Of a stretch of DNA of 64,000 nucleotides, positions 1 through 11,000 are shown in pieces (within the stretch, counting starts at the first letter, position 1; the number at the start of each line of letters is the position of its first letter). The position numbers and the translations under genes were made by a program. The stretch is from NCBI GenBank assembly GCA_000149265.1, contig CH003207.1:16108-80107 (forward strand), in the 5' to 3' direction. Source of the stretch: Ciona savignyi. Its lineage: Eukaryota; Chordata; Ascidiacea; Phlebobranchia; Cionidae. The notes below the pieces were generated by a model that worked only from the letters and a program-made list of their open reading frames with translations, had not been told where the DNA came from and ran no database searches.

Positions 1-719
1 AATCCTTCAAATTTTCACCCTGATTTTTAAGGTTTACAGACACTTTTTTAAGAGTTTGTTAAGGATAATTTACAAGATATTATAAAATTAGGGAAATAAT
101 TAAACTTGTTTCTAAAATAAACTTGTTATTATGGGTTTAATATCACAACGTAATTGTTTTATTTCAACAACACTAGATAATTGATAGGTTTGGCGGCCAC
201 GTATAAATATATCAAAACTAAATTGTTGATTAGATTATAGACAATCGGTTGTGTTCTTGGGCAAGGCAAACTTAATGGACATTGACTTAACCCAGTGGAT
301 TAATGGGTTCTACTAAATTATAGGAACATGTAATAATCCACAACACATTGCAATAGCTCTGGTAATTCGACGGTGGGCACGAGGTATATAACGATTAAAT
401 GTTTTCTAGCGTTTCTTGCCCATTTAAAGGGATAAAACAACATTTTTATATTACTTTTTAGTGACCAGTTTTAAAGACTTCGTTTTGTCGTGTTTCCCCA
501 TTTCTGTGCCGTAATTTGTTTAATTTTATGCTATGTTAAAATGGGGTAAAAATCATAAACTACATTTTCTATTTCGCTATAAGTATACAAAAACTGTAAA
601 AGTGTCTCTCCTGCTCTGGTAACCCCACGCTGGACGAGAGGTAATATGACGATTATCTGTGTTATAACCTCCCTTGTGTTTTCCCATTCACAGGGACAGG
701 CATGAATATAATATGTTAT
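1..719. other. Gene-free left edge with SINE fragments
   Basis: AT-rich sequence with no ORF I can support. It contains two + oriented SINE fragments. 236-397 runs from the 'ggcaaggc' part of the tRNA-derived half to the middle. 604-712 is a tail-half fragment ending in 'cacagggacaggcatgaata'. The remainder shows nothing recognisable. Confidence 0.6.
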
Positions 720-947
720 TCAACTTACCTGACGAAGCGAAAGAATACGCGAGACACCCTGGGTTTAGTGTATGTTCTCCTGTGGTCACTGTTAACTCGG
801 GATTCCCCAACATTAATACCGAAATCACCATCGAGCATAAAGATATTATACTGGCTATTAACACGAGCCACGCAAAGTCTGTGTCTTCGACATCCAGAAC
901 GTCTTTTGATCCGTACCATTCAGCACATCCGATAGGTGGCGGTAAAG
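720..947 (+). CDS. Putative orphan exon, unknown protein
   Basis: An open stretch of about 75 codons follows the tail of a SINE fragment and ends at a good donor (GGTAAAG|gtaggc, intron from 948). Its composition is protein-like: balanced polar and hydrophobic residues, a VCSPVVTVNSGFPN segment, then a Ser/Thr-rich stretch ending in HPIGGGK. I do not recognise the family. No partner exon is visible, so the gene may extend left of the window or into the repeats at 1-4 kb. The first residues of the longer ORF come from the SINE and are not part of the exon. It could be a chance ORF or an exon of a decayed gene. Confidence 0.3.
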
Positions 948-979
948 GTAGGCAATTGGAAACGGCTGAAAAAAAACGA

Positions 980-1250
980 CTTAGGATAAGATATGATGTT
1001 CATGTTTATCTCTGTACATGAGAAAACCAAGGGCGTTAACATACGGGCAATCGCGCCCACGGTCGGGTTACCGGAGCTATAGCAGTGCGTTGTGTATGAT
1101 TTAAACGTTTCTTTCATTTAGTAGAATCCATCATTCCGCTGGGTTCAGGAAATGTCGGTTAAGTGTCTTGCCCAACGACTACCAAGTGACCAGTTTCGAA
1201 TCTGCAACGTTTTGGCTGAAAGGCGACGCACTTAACAACCAGACTAATAA
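980..1250 (-). repeat. tRNA-derived SINE, near full length
   Basis: Reverse-oriented copy from tail ('gatgttcatgtttatc') to the tRNA-like head ('ggctgaaaggcgacgcactt'). Box-B-like 'gaccagtttcgaatctgcaa' is visible near 1190-1210. Confidence 0.8.
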
Positions 1251-1884
1251 GTCGTCACCAACAATTCTCAGAATAGATGTAATATACACTGTTTAAATTT
1301 AAAGTATATAATCCATCATAATTACGAACTACCTTTAAGAAACTAAAATCATAAATTTAACTTCTTGTAATTTAAAAAGCAACAGTGTATGCTAAAACCG
1401 GTCCTTTAAAATGAATTATATAACCGCCATATGCCATTTTCGACAAAATAGGCAGTCAGAAAATAAGAAATTACCACAAATATTTAATTTTACAAAAGCA
1501 AGAATAGTTTGCATGATTTTACCTGAAAGTTTTCGCCATTTTCCCCAAGTATTTTGCCTGAACGCTTCAAATGTCAGCACAGAAGATAAAAATGCAAGGA
1601 AGGCACAAAATGAAACGTAACTGTGCCCTCTACCCTCAGTCATTACATAAATTAAGTCTCACAACCTAATTTATCCTAGAAAGTTCACATTTTATTGAAT
1701 ATTTTAGTCTTATTAGGGAAATTACAACTAGTAATGTATAAAAGTGTTTACTATGCCGTTTCCTAACGACATTATGACGTAATACAAGCCCCTATTGCGC
1801 AATACTAAAAATATTTGTAGCAATTTGACAACCGGTAGATTGTGTTCAATCGATTTAAAAAAAAAGTTGGATGTTTATTTGTGT
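1251..1884. other. Spacer without recognised genes
   Basis: AT-rich sequence. The short overlapping ORFs near 1411-1643 lie on opposite strands, show no motif and have no splice context. I assign nothing here. Confidence 0.5.
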
Positions 1885-2070
1885 TTTGTCCATGTGGATG
1901 GAATTGCAAGAGGCGTTATTAGGTAATCGTCAGATACCTCGCGCCCACCGTCGTGTTACCAAAGCGATTGCAGTGTGTTGTGTATGATTCAGATGTTCCT
2001 TTAATTTGGTAGAACCCATGAATGCACTGAGTTCAGGCAATGTTCGGTGAGTACCTTTTCCAAAATAAAC
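1885..2070 (-). repeat. SINE fragment
   Basis: Middle and tail part of the SINE ('cgcgcccaccgtcgtgttac', 'gttcaggcaatgttcg'). The tRNA head is missing. Confidence 0.7.
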
Positions 2071-3377
2071 AAACGAATAACTCGCGACTAGAACCTTTAA
2101 CTCTTCGAAGAAAAGGCCTCGCACTAACCCACTATGAATATCAATCGCTTTAGTAGGTAACAAGGCGTGAAAAGACAAAAGTCCGCCGAACTACCTTTTG
2201 TTTCATCATATTTATTGAGTTATTATTAAAACCAAACAAAGAGTTTCTTAAGTGCTCTGTACAAATACATAACTGACTACACAAAGGCTGGTTTCGATCA
2301 AATAACCTTCTGTTAACTAACTGAGCTCACATACTATTGTTGTAGTAAAACCTTTAAAATGAAGATACGTCAAAGGGCCGCTTTAAACAAACGAAAAACT
2401 AGACTATGTTACTTATAGAAATAACCTTTATAGCTTGGCCATCTTGCTTGAAAAAGCATAATAGTTGATCGCTTTGTTACAATTTATTTTGGCATAAATA
2501 CCACAACAAGCAAAATGTAGTTCTTGTAGTTTATTAATGGCACAGCTTTATATACACTATACAATAAAATGAAAGAACCATTTTATAAAGAATATTGCAC
2601 AAAAAAGGCAGATTTAAAGTGAAATATGATATTTAATTGCAGATTAGTTATGGCAATTATTTTGGCAAAATGAAGAAAGTTGTTTACATATATACCATTA
2701 TTCTACACCTAAATTAACCAGAACTAAAATTAAAAAAAATTAATCCAAAAATTAAATTTGAAAAAAATTTAATAAAGAAACGTTTTAGAGACTTACTCGT
2801 CTATTACAATAAATCACACATTGCAAAATTGCCCAATTAAAGAATTTTATAATTAACATATAATTTTATTCTAAAAACTATTGGCACACTGCAATTTTAA
2901 CTTGAAACGTGAAAAATATTTTTTAAATATAATGAAACAATTGTTGTCTGAATAATATTAATGTAGGAATAACAAAACCCCCAGGAAAAATTACCTTGCT
3001 GCAAACTGTACCAAAATTGTAAAAATGAATAATTTTTATTTTACAAAAGTTACAACTAATGGACCTTGTATTTATCTTTGTTTCAAAAAATATTTGGCAT
3101 AAATGTGCACAAACTGCAAACTTAAAATATTTTTAAATAATTGGTATCATTTTATAGTTATTTTCTTACATTTATTGACCACTTGTATTTTAATAGTTAC
3201 ATACATTTTTTAATGTTTTTTTTCTTGTTTTCTGTTTTATCAATTGTATCATTTAATCTTAAAAAAAAACTTAAGTCAAAAATAAAATAATCAAAAAATC
3301 CGTTTAATAAATATTTACAAAACAAAACACTTTTTATAAATTACTTTTGACAGCTCATATGCTTGAAGTTGATCATA
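2071..3377. other. AT-rich spacer downstream of the TMEM220-like gene
   Basis: Very AT-rich, low-complexity DNA without a supportable ORF. It includes the 3' flank of the minus-strand TMEM220-like gene. A minus-strand AATAAA (plus-strand tttatt) near 3172 could be its polyadenylation signal, but this is not proven. Confidence 0.45.
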
Positions 3378-6300
3378 TTACAACTCGCTTTTACCTACAA
3401 AGTCTGGGTACAAAGCGGTTTGGCAATGTGTTGGCCACAGACTTCGGAAAGACTTGTTCATGTAAATATATGTCCATAAGGTGGCAGGAGTAAGCACAAT
3501 CAGCGACAGAAAGAATAAGCTTCGCTTTGTTCTTGCACTGGTGGGGTCGGGTGAGATTCAATCAAATATTAGGTAGAATATATATGTTTTTCATCGTAAT
3601 AAAGGAAACAAGGGTCAAGTGTTTTCACATAGGCAATTATGATATTCCACCGTAGGGTTACCATAGCTAATGCAATGTTGTGTACGGTTGAGATGTTTCT
3701 TTAGTTTTAAAACCCATTATTCCACTGGGTCCATGCAATGTCTGTAAGTGTCCTGAATCAATCCAGCAGAGCTGATGCTGGTTTCAAACCAACAACCTTT
3801 TATAAGCCAGGGATATACCACCCAACTAGCACAATGAATAATAATATCAAATGCTCCATTCACTCACGTTGCTTCGCCATGCATGCAGATCGTCCACAAC
3901 GAAATCACCAACAATCCACCAAACTCCCTAAAACAAATAAATAACCTCATCTGATTATGTCAATTGGTTCCAAACTTTTTGGTAAATCATTTACTTTTTT
4001 ATCCCTGCTGGGGGACAACAACGGACATGAATAAAAGGGTCCAATTACCTTGTGAACACAGATCAATATCACATGGGTGTTATATTTATATTCGTCCGAA
4101 AGGTTAGTCAGGTGAGTTAATGCATTGCATTTCAGCCGAAGTGTTGCCTGCTGGGGAACACTAGCTAGTCGGTTTTGTCCTTGGGAAAGGCACTTAATGG
4201 ACATTTGCCTGCTCAGTGGAATGATCGGTTCTACTAAATTGAAGGAACGTGTGAATTATACACAACACACTGCAATAGCTTCGGTAGCCCGATGGTAGGC
4301 GCGAGGTGATCTGACATTGTCTGTGTGTTAACCCCCTTGGTTTTCCCATTCACAGGGATAAACATGAATATTCTACCCATATCTAGGAAAGCATAGTTTT
4401 GTTCAACCCATTCCCCTCTAGGTTCAAGCAATGCATAAATCACACAACAAAATAGCAATCAGCAGTTTTAATCAGAAAACCTTTTGATGCACAATCAAAC
4501 AATCAGACTAATTACTTTAAATCTGCAAAATAATTAGGATAATTTTGAGCTCAAGTGTCCGTAGATTACCACCACATGTTTTTGCAGTATGCGCTTATTT
4601 AAAAAAAAATCAGCTTAACAACAATCAGGGTTTATTGTCTTGTTAACATTACTGAGTTAAACTCAACAACCAAAAGTACCGGTATACTCTAAATTTTTTT
4701 TAATAAAAAATTTATTAATTTTTTTTACCTACCCAAGATTAAAACCCATGATGGGTACACATCACTAAGACTATTTTAGTATAGCACTGGTATCGGTCAT
4801 GTTAACCATTCAACAACACAGACAAACAATATAATTTATAAACATGAATAATGAACCTTCCTGCTTCATCATGCACCACCCAGTGGATAATATTCTCGTC
4901 GAATTTGTACGAGGCGTCCAACGTAATTCCTCCGTATATACAACACCCCAGCGTGATCAAATCGTTGATTTTCTTCACTAGGTCATTTTCTGGCAATGTG
5001 TATTCACTAATGTAGTTTCATGGTTATTTTAATGAAAAGCATTTTAAAAAGTTTTGTTAAATAGATTCTTAGATTGCAAACTTATGTCAATCTCCTAAGA
5101 TGGTAAAACGTAACATTTATTACAACATGGGCTCGTCAACCACAGGGTTATAGTAATATTTTGAAATTAGGACAGGATATTTATGTTTATCCACGTAAAT
5201 GGGGAAACACAATTGGGGTTAACACATCGTCAGATCACCTCGCAGCCACCTTCGGGTCCCCGGAGCTATTGCAGTGTGTTGTATATGATTCACGCATTCC
5301 TTCAATTTAGTAGAACCTAATATTCCACTGAGTTAAGGCAATGTTCATTAAGTGGCTTGCTCAAGGACACTAAACCAGAAAGGTAATTAGTCAAAGTTCA
5401 CATCGTAAGTGACTTGCGAAAAAAAAAACACCACTCAATATGAAGCAACAGGTTTTAACCCCACCACCTTGCTTAATCTCACCGCTTAACCAAGGGTTTA
5501 TCACACTTTTTTGAATTTATATTCTTAGACTAACGGGCCAAGTGTTCGACCACCACTAACATATAGCTAGTCACATGATTAACAAATTAACAAATAACAA
5601 CGAAAGGTTAAGTCAATAACATCTCGTAGCCAGTATTAAAGACTCGGTGGGCTGGATTTGGCCCGCGGGCGTAAATTGCCAATAATTGTTATAAGATCTC
5701 GATTTGATATCCACAGAAAGATAAATCACCTGTAAAACTCGGCTGAACAGCTGTGCACAAAGCTATGGCTGCAGGAACCAGGTAAATTGGCTGCAAATAA
5801 AATATTTTAAAGTCAGAATTGTATAATTATCATATTTAATTCTAAGCATTGCATAGTTTATAAATAATTATGCGAAATAAAACTTACAATCCATATCTCA
5901 GGGTCTGGGTCATTGATCTGTAAAACATAATAATTATATTGTGAAAGGAGAAAACTGAAGAGGGAAAACTACTCACTCAAACTATGAAAACTTATTTTAA
6001 CACATACGCCTAGGGACAGAACGGTAGTCTGATTTTTCTCTGCTGGATGGCGTTATTTATCAGCTGTACTAAAGCGGGAAAGAGGGAAACTACTAGCTAA
6101 AATTACGGAAACTAATTTTAACCCATTCCTAAACACTAATCTTAACTGCAAGACTAATACGAACTCTAGCCCCATGTTTATTACACCATTTACGCATGTT
6201 AAGTATATAGTGTTTAACAATTGGTTTATTGGTGATTAGTGATGTTATGTAACATCAATTCAAAGTATGAAGTGATAAAACTGCAATGAGCTTTAATGTT

Positions 6301-6870
6301 ATACGATCGATTACTTTAGCTAATGCTTGGACGAATTCCAAAAATGCTTAGACAAGCTGAATGCGGCGTTATGATGAGTTTGTGAATAACTAAGAAACAA
6401 AAGAGTTAAAAAGCCGAAAAATATCTCCCCGTCGGGAAATCGGACCACGGTCTACCGCTTGACAGGCCAGGATACTTACCACTATACTATTGAGGAATAC
6501 GAAGTGCGAAAACTAGTAGTTGACCACTCAGTCGCTTAACACTTGAAAATCATCACTCCCAAGATAATTCCAAAAAAATAAATAGCGCCACCCAGCAGAG
6601 AAAAATCAGACTACCGTTCGGGCCTAAACACTAATTTTAATCCTAGAACTAACCCGAACTCCCATTTAAAACTAACTCTACTACCCTAATTTTCATTTAG
6701 GTGTGCAATTTTCCACCTTCCTTTTTGTTTTTGCCGAAAAAATGCTAATACACAACACAATTTATTCCAAAATATTGTGTTACCTGAACATAGGCAGATA
6801 ATGCAAAGTAAACGGCGGCAAGTATGTGTGAAAGCCGAAAGAATGGCGAAGCTGAAACCTTTTCGTCCAT
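3378..6870 (-). CDS. TMEM220: TMEM220 orthologue, six exons
   Basis: Small multipass membrane protein of unknown biochemical function, assembled from short exons: 6870-6784, 5917-5888, 5790-5730, 4989-4857, 4522-4481 and 3537-3378. All junctions are AG/GT and all phases agree. The sum is 171 codons with the stop, close to my recollection of about 160 residues for vertebrate TMEM220. Landmarks: start MDEKVSAS, first membrane segment ending SAYVQ, then the hallmark INDPDPEIWI, IYLVPAAIALCTAV, LGCCIYGGI, and a C-terminal segment with TYIYMNKSFRSLWPTHCQTA, very like the vertebrate YIYINKEMRSSWPTHCKT end. Exon 5 carries an in-frame TGA at 4497-4495, so the gene is either nonsense-bearing in this assembly or exon 5 is mis-called. 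The family match is by memory but strong at both ends. Confidence 0.82.
3585..3800 (-). repeat. Diverged SINE copy
   Basis: Tail-to-middle SINE sequence ('ccattattccactgggtcca') lying just upstream of the last TMEM220-like exon. Strongly diverged. Confidence 0.6.
4098..4378 (+). repeat. SINE, nearly full length, in a TMEM220-like intron
   Basis: The head 'aggttagtcaggtgagttaa' through to the tail 'gggataaacatgaatattct' is present. It lies in the intron between exons 5 and 6 of the TMEM220-like gene and in the opposite orientation to it. Confidence 0.75.
5170..5480 (-). repeat. SINE copy in a TMEM220-like intron
   Basis: Tail 'caggatatttatgtttatcc' to a degraded head near 5470, in the intron between exons 3 and 4 of the TMEM220-like gene. 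Confidence 0.7.
5646..5685. mobile_element. hAT-terminus relic
   Basis: The sequence 'gctggatttggcccgcgggc' is the reverse complement of the sub-terminal GC-rich motif shared by many hAT MITEs (…GGCCCGCGGGCCAAATCC…). Only one end is visible, so this is a relic. Confidence 0.4.
6012..6623. repeat. Inverted-repeat element holding a tRNA-Asp-like sequence
   Basis: About 45 bp at 6012-6057 ('gaacggtagtctgatttttc' and neighbours) returns in inverted orientation at 6578-6623 with few mismatches. About 520 bp lie between the arms, including the tRNA-Asp-like sequence at 6425-6496. This looks like a MITE or foldback unit. No clear target-site duplication was found. Confidence 0.55.
6425..6496 (-). 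pseudogene. tRNA-Asp(GTC)-like pseudogene
   Basis: Read on the minus strand, the 72 nt align end to end with animal tRNA-Asp. They contain box A 'TAGTATAGTGGTAAGTATC', the anticodon loop CTGTCAA (GTC) and box B 'GGTCCGATTTCC', and end ACGGGGA. Acceptor positions 6-7, most of the anticodon stem and parts of the T stem are mispaired, so it is probably non-functional or part of a repeat. Confidence 0.6.
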
Positions 6871-7414
6871 AACTGCCCAACTACTCTTATTAACTACACT
6901 TATCTAGAAATACAAAAACGCTGTGTCCGCATTAATTAATCTACAGTAGTCGAAAAGTGATATAAATGAATCCATCATTACTTGATGGTTATTTCCGATT
7001 TGGGAATTACCCGCAATATCCTCACTAGAACGGATACGAGCAGGTTGTGATTAATTTCCATATCTCATTGGGCGAGGTGATGGGTTTTAGTTTTAGAATA
7101 TTCATTTTGTTCCCCAAGATTAAATAACGGAAAATAAAGCAACCACAAACACAAGATCGAAAAAAGACGGCAAAACGAAAAATCGTTAAAACAAGTCATT
7201 TAAAAAATGATATATATAAACAAGAGGGTGTCATCCATGTATGTGATCTCCACATTAAGATGGCGGTCAGATTAAAACAAATACGTCACAACCGAACTGC
7301 ATGAATACAATCGGATCCCTGCTGCACAATGATTAGTATTTTACATTTCGAACGTTGATCATTCTGATCGGTAGTTTAGGAAATGGCGTCAAATATTTAT
7401 TTTTTTGTTTGTTG

Positions 7415-7830
7415 CTTTAAATGAATGGGAAAACCGGGACAGTTTTAACATCGGAATAACTGTCGGATTCTTGGAGCTATTGTAATGTATTTTATATGTG
7501 ATTAAGAGGTACGGTTACTTTTGGTATAACATATTATTGAAGTGGATTAAAACGATATCCGCTAAGTGTCTTGCCTTTTATAGAGTATGGAAACATCAGA
7601 TTATACCTCCAATCCAACGTCGTGTTACCCGAGCTATTGCAATGAATTGTGTATGATTCTCACGTTTCTTCTATTTGATAGAACCCATTTTCCGCTGGGT
7701 TCAGACAATGTCCGTTATTGGCTCTTCCCAGTGGACACAACCTATAGCTAGCGACCAGTTTCAAACCTGCAACCCTTCGGCTGAAAAGCGACGAACTCAA
7801 TAATCCAGTAGGCTTTTCGCCTGGGAGTAT
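7415..7830 (-). repeat. Two tandem diverged SINE copies
   Basis: A tail-half copy (7415-7570) is followed by a better copy (7608-7825) reaching the head ('cggctgaaaagcgacgaact'). They lie just upstream of the PDI-like gene. Confidence 0.65.
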
Positions 7831-8040
7831 GTGCACCGAGGAAATAAATCGTTAGACATCGATTGCAATAGGCCTACAGTTACACGCGCCGCAATCTGTT
7901 GTATTAACTTGCCACTTCATATTCCAATTGTTGTTATTGGTTTGCCAGCCTATCATACAATACCACGTTATGCCCTGTTATAACGGACGTGTCCCGTGCT
8001 AACTCTACATAAACGACCAAACCTTCAGTTGCGGTATTAC

Positions 8041-8050
8041 CAGTTACACG
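8041..8050 (+). promoter_or_regulatory. Unpaired 3' splice site just before PDI-like ATG
   Basis: 'gcggtattaccag' is followed by TTACACG and the ATG at 8051. An acceptor only seven bases before the start fits spliced-leader trans-splicing, or the end of an unseen 5' UTR intron. Confidence 0.4.
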
Positions 8051-11000
8051 ATGAATCGATTTTTATTACTAGTTTTCTGTTTATGTTCGCTGACCTCGCG
8101 CGCATGCGCAGATAGGGACGAAGAGCTTTATCCAAGACAGTCAGGCATCTTACAGCTTGATGAACATAATTTCTTCGCTGCGCTTTCTAAGTTTAAGTTC
8201 GTCTTTGTCTATTATTGTGAGTATGAGCATGGCGGACAGAATATTAAAATCTTATCCCCGTGAACGAGCAATCGCCAGATCACCCAGCGCTCTCTGTTGG
8301 GTTATTGGAGCTATTGCAGTGTGTTGTGTAAGAATTTAACGTTCCTTTAATTTGATAGAACCCATTAATCCACTGGCTTTAGGTAATATCCTTTAGGTGC
8401 CTTGCCCAAAGACAGAACCTACGAGCTTACGACCTGTTTGGATCCCTTAACCCTTCGGCTGAAAGGCGATGCATTAGTGTTTATAAACGTGGGTTAGAAA
8501 ATGTAAGTTAACACAAGGGTAATCGTCAGATTACCTCGGGCCCACCATCGGGTTTTCAGAGCTGTTGTATTGTGTTGTGTATTATTGAGACGTTCTTTAG
8601 TTTAGTAGAACCCATCAATCCACTTGTTTCAGGCAATGTACGTTAAGTACTCAAGTAAACATCCGACTAGATCGCGACCAGTTTCGAATCTGCACACCTC
8701 GGCTGAGAGGCGATGCACTAACCATCTAATATATTCTGTCGGATTTTAGATGGAAATAACAAAGAGAGCAAGTCTCTAATGGGCGAGATAGAAAAGCTGC
8801 AGGAATCACTGAAATCCGCAAATTCAGTGGTTCACATCGGGGTATTAAACGCGGATAGAAACCAAGAGTCTCAGAGGACATATCCAGTCCATCAAGTCCC
8901 AGCTTTACGGATGTTTAAAAATGGTGCAATGGTTGATTACACACAAGGTAAGGATTTATTTAACGCGCTAAGTTTTGAACCCGTTATGGGCTTGTAACTA
9001 AGTCCGAAGCGGTTGTTTTGTATTACTATAGGATCTATGGTATAGGTCATAAGGTAATTATGTTTATCCCTGTGAATGTGAAAACCAAGGGGCTTATAAT
9101 ACGAGAAATAGTCAGATCGCCTTGCGCCCACCGTCGGGTTACCGGAGCTATTGCAGTGTGCTGTGTATGATTAACACGTTCCTTTAATTTGGCAGAACCC
9201 ATTAATCCACTAGGTTATGGCAATGTCCGTGAAATACCTTGGTGTTATTTATGATTCCGACATTCCTTCAATTTTGGTAGGATCCAATCTTCCTGGTCAC
9301 GATAAGCGTCTTTATCTACTAAACCCTGGCCCCAAAACTACAAATATCAACGATTCTTTGTCTTTAACTATAAACCCTATACATACTTATAGATAACGTG
9401 TTTACAAAACCTGGAATGGATATTTTTTGTTTGTTTTTTCATTTTCATATTTTCACTCTTTTTCAGGTCACATGACAGCAGATCACTGGCGTACGTGGAT
9501 TGATCTTGTTATGAACGTACCAATCGTTGTGAATTTAGAAAACGAGCTTGATGAACTAATCACCTCCAAGACCGTGATTTTAGGGTGTTTCTCTGGGGTG
9601 AGAATGTAGTTATTAATTTTTGGCCGATTAGGTTATTTCGTATAGTCTGGCAACCAACTAAAACGTTATGGGGTTAAAACCTGGCCCTAGCTCTTTAAGC
9701 TAAACGTGATTTTAGAATGTGTCCTTGGGGTGAGAATGCGGTTACCAGTTTTCGACCTGTTAGCTCATTTGATATGGAATCGGCTGATTAAGCGAAAGGT
9801 TGTTAGTTCGAAACCGGCCACTAACGCATTGGGCTTAACTGCATTGTATTACGTCACAGAGCGCTCCAGAAGCTGGATTTAAGAACTTTTACAAAGTAAG
9901 CGAAACTTTCGTGTATGACCCAAAGTTACCCTTGCCAAGATTCGCAGTGATTACGTCAGCTAGTGTTGCCAGACGATTAAGCATCAACCATGGATCTGTT
10001 TCAGTTTATAAACAGGTTAGGAAACACTGACGACCATTATTTTAATTTCCTAATATTTTTAATTTTGGGAACCAATACCCTGGTTTCGATTTAGGGCCTC
10101 TGTAGATCTGAGTAACCTTGCTTAGTCAGTGTTTTTAAAGTGTCTCCCGGGTATTAGTTTCATTGTTAAAACCACAACTTTTGTTTTTTGATTAAAGTAA
10201 GTGTGAATCATACGACACACTGCAATAGCCCCGGTAACCCGACGGTGGGCGCAAGGTGATCTGATAATTGCCCATGTGTTAACCTCCTGGGTTTTTCCAT
10301 TCAAATAACGTCCCAATCATACAACACACAAAATATATTTTGTAACCCGTTGATGGACGCAAGGTGATCTGACGATTGCCCGTGTAATAAAGCTCCTTGT
10401 GTTTTCCCATTTACGAAAATAAACATGAACATCATATCCTATACATTATTAAAACGGACAGGGTATTCCCCTCAACAAGGATATCCATGAGTTTCCAATT
10501 TACACAAAATTCCCACAGTTCGACGATGGAGAAAAAACGCAATACACTGGTGACGTTGCAAATTACAATCAACTCCTGGAATTCGTTAAAGTTGAAACAA
10601 TGCCTCTTGTTTATAAACAATATTTAATAGACGTAAGTAGCCCTTACAAAGGTTGAAAATAATAATATATTTTAGGGTTTTGGTTATTTTAGTTCAGTTT
10701 ATATTTTTCTATATGCAGTAAATAAATTCGATTAAAACATGAATAAGTTGTGAGGAAACAGCAAAAATATTAAAAATGTGATTCGATAAAAAATGCTTAA
10801 AAATGAATATTGCAATTCGATAAAAAATGCTAAAAATTGCCCGTTTTTTCCAGTACTACCACAAAGTGCACGAGTCGCACGTGGCCTTCCATCATATCCT
10901 GTTCATGTCGAGCAAGGATCGGAACTACAGGAACACATACAACGCGTTCAAAGAAGCCGCGAAGAAGTTTCAACTAAAGGTTTGTTACGTCATTTTGAGT

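Noticed and set aside
4234..4458. Minus-strand ORF beside the TMEM220-like exons
   Set aside because: Mostly SINE sequence read backwards. The phase and similarity needed for TMEM220 are met by 4522-4481 instead.
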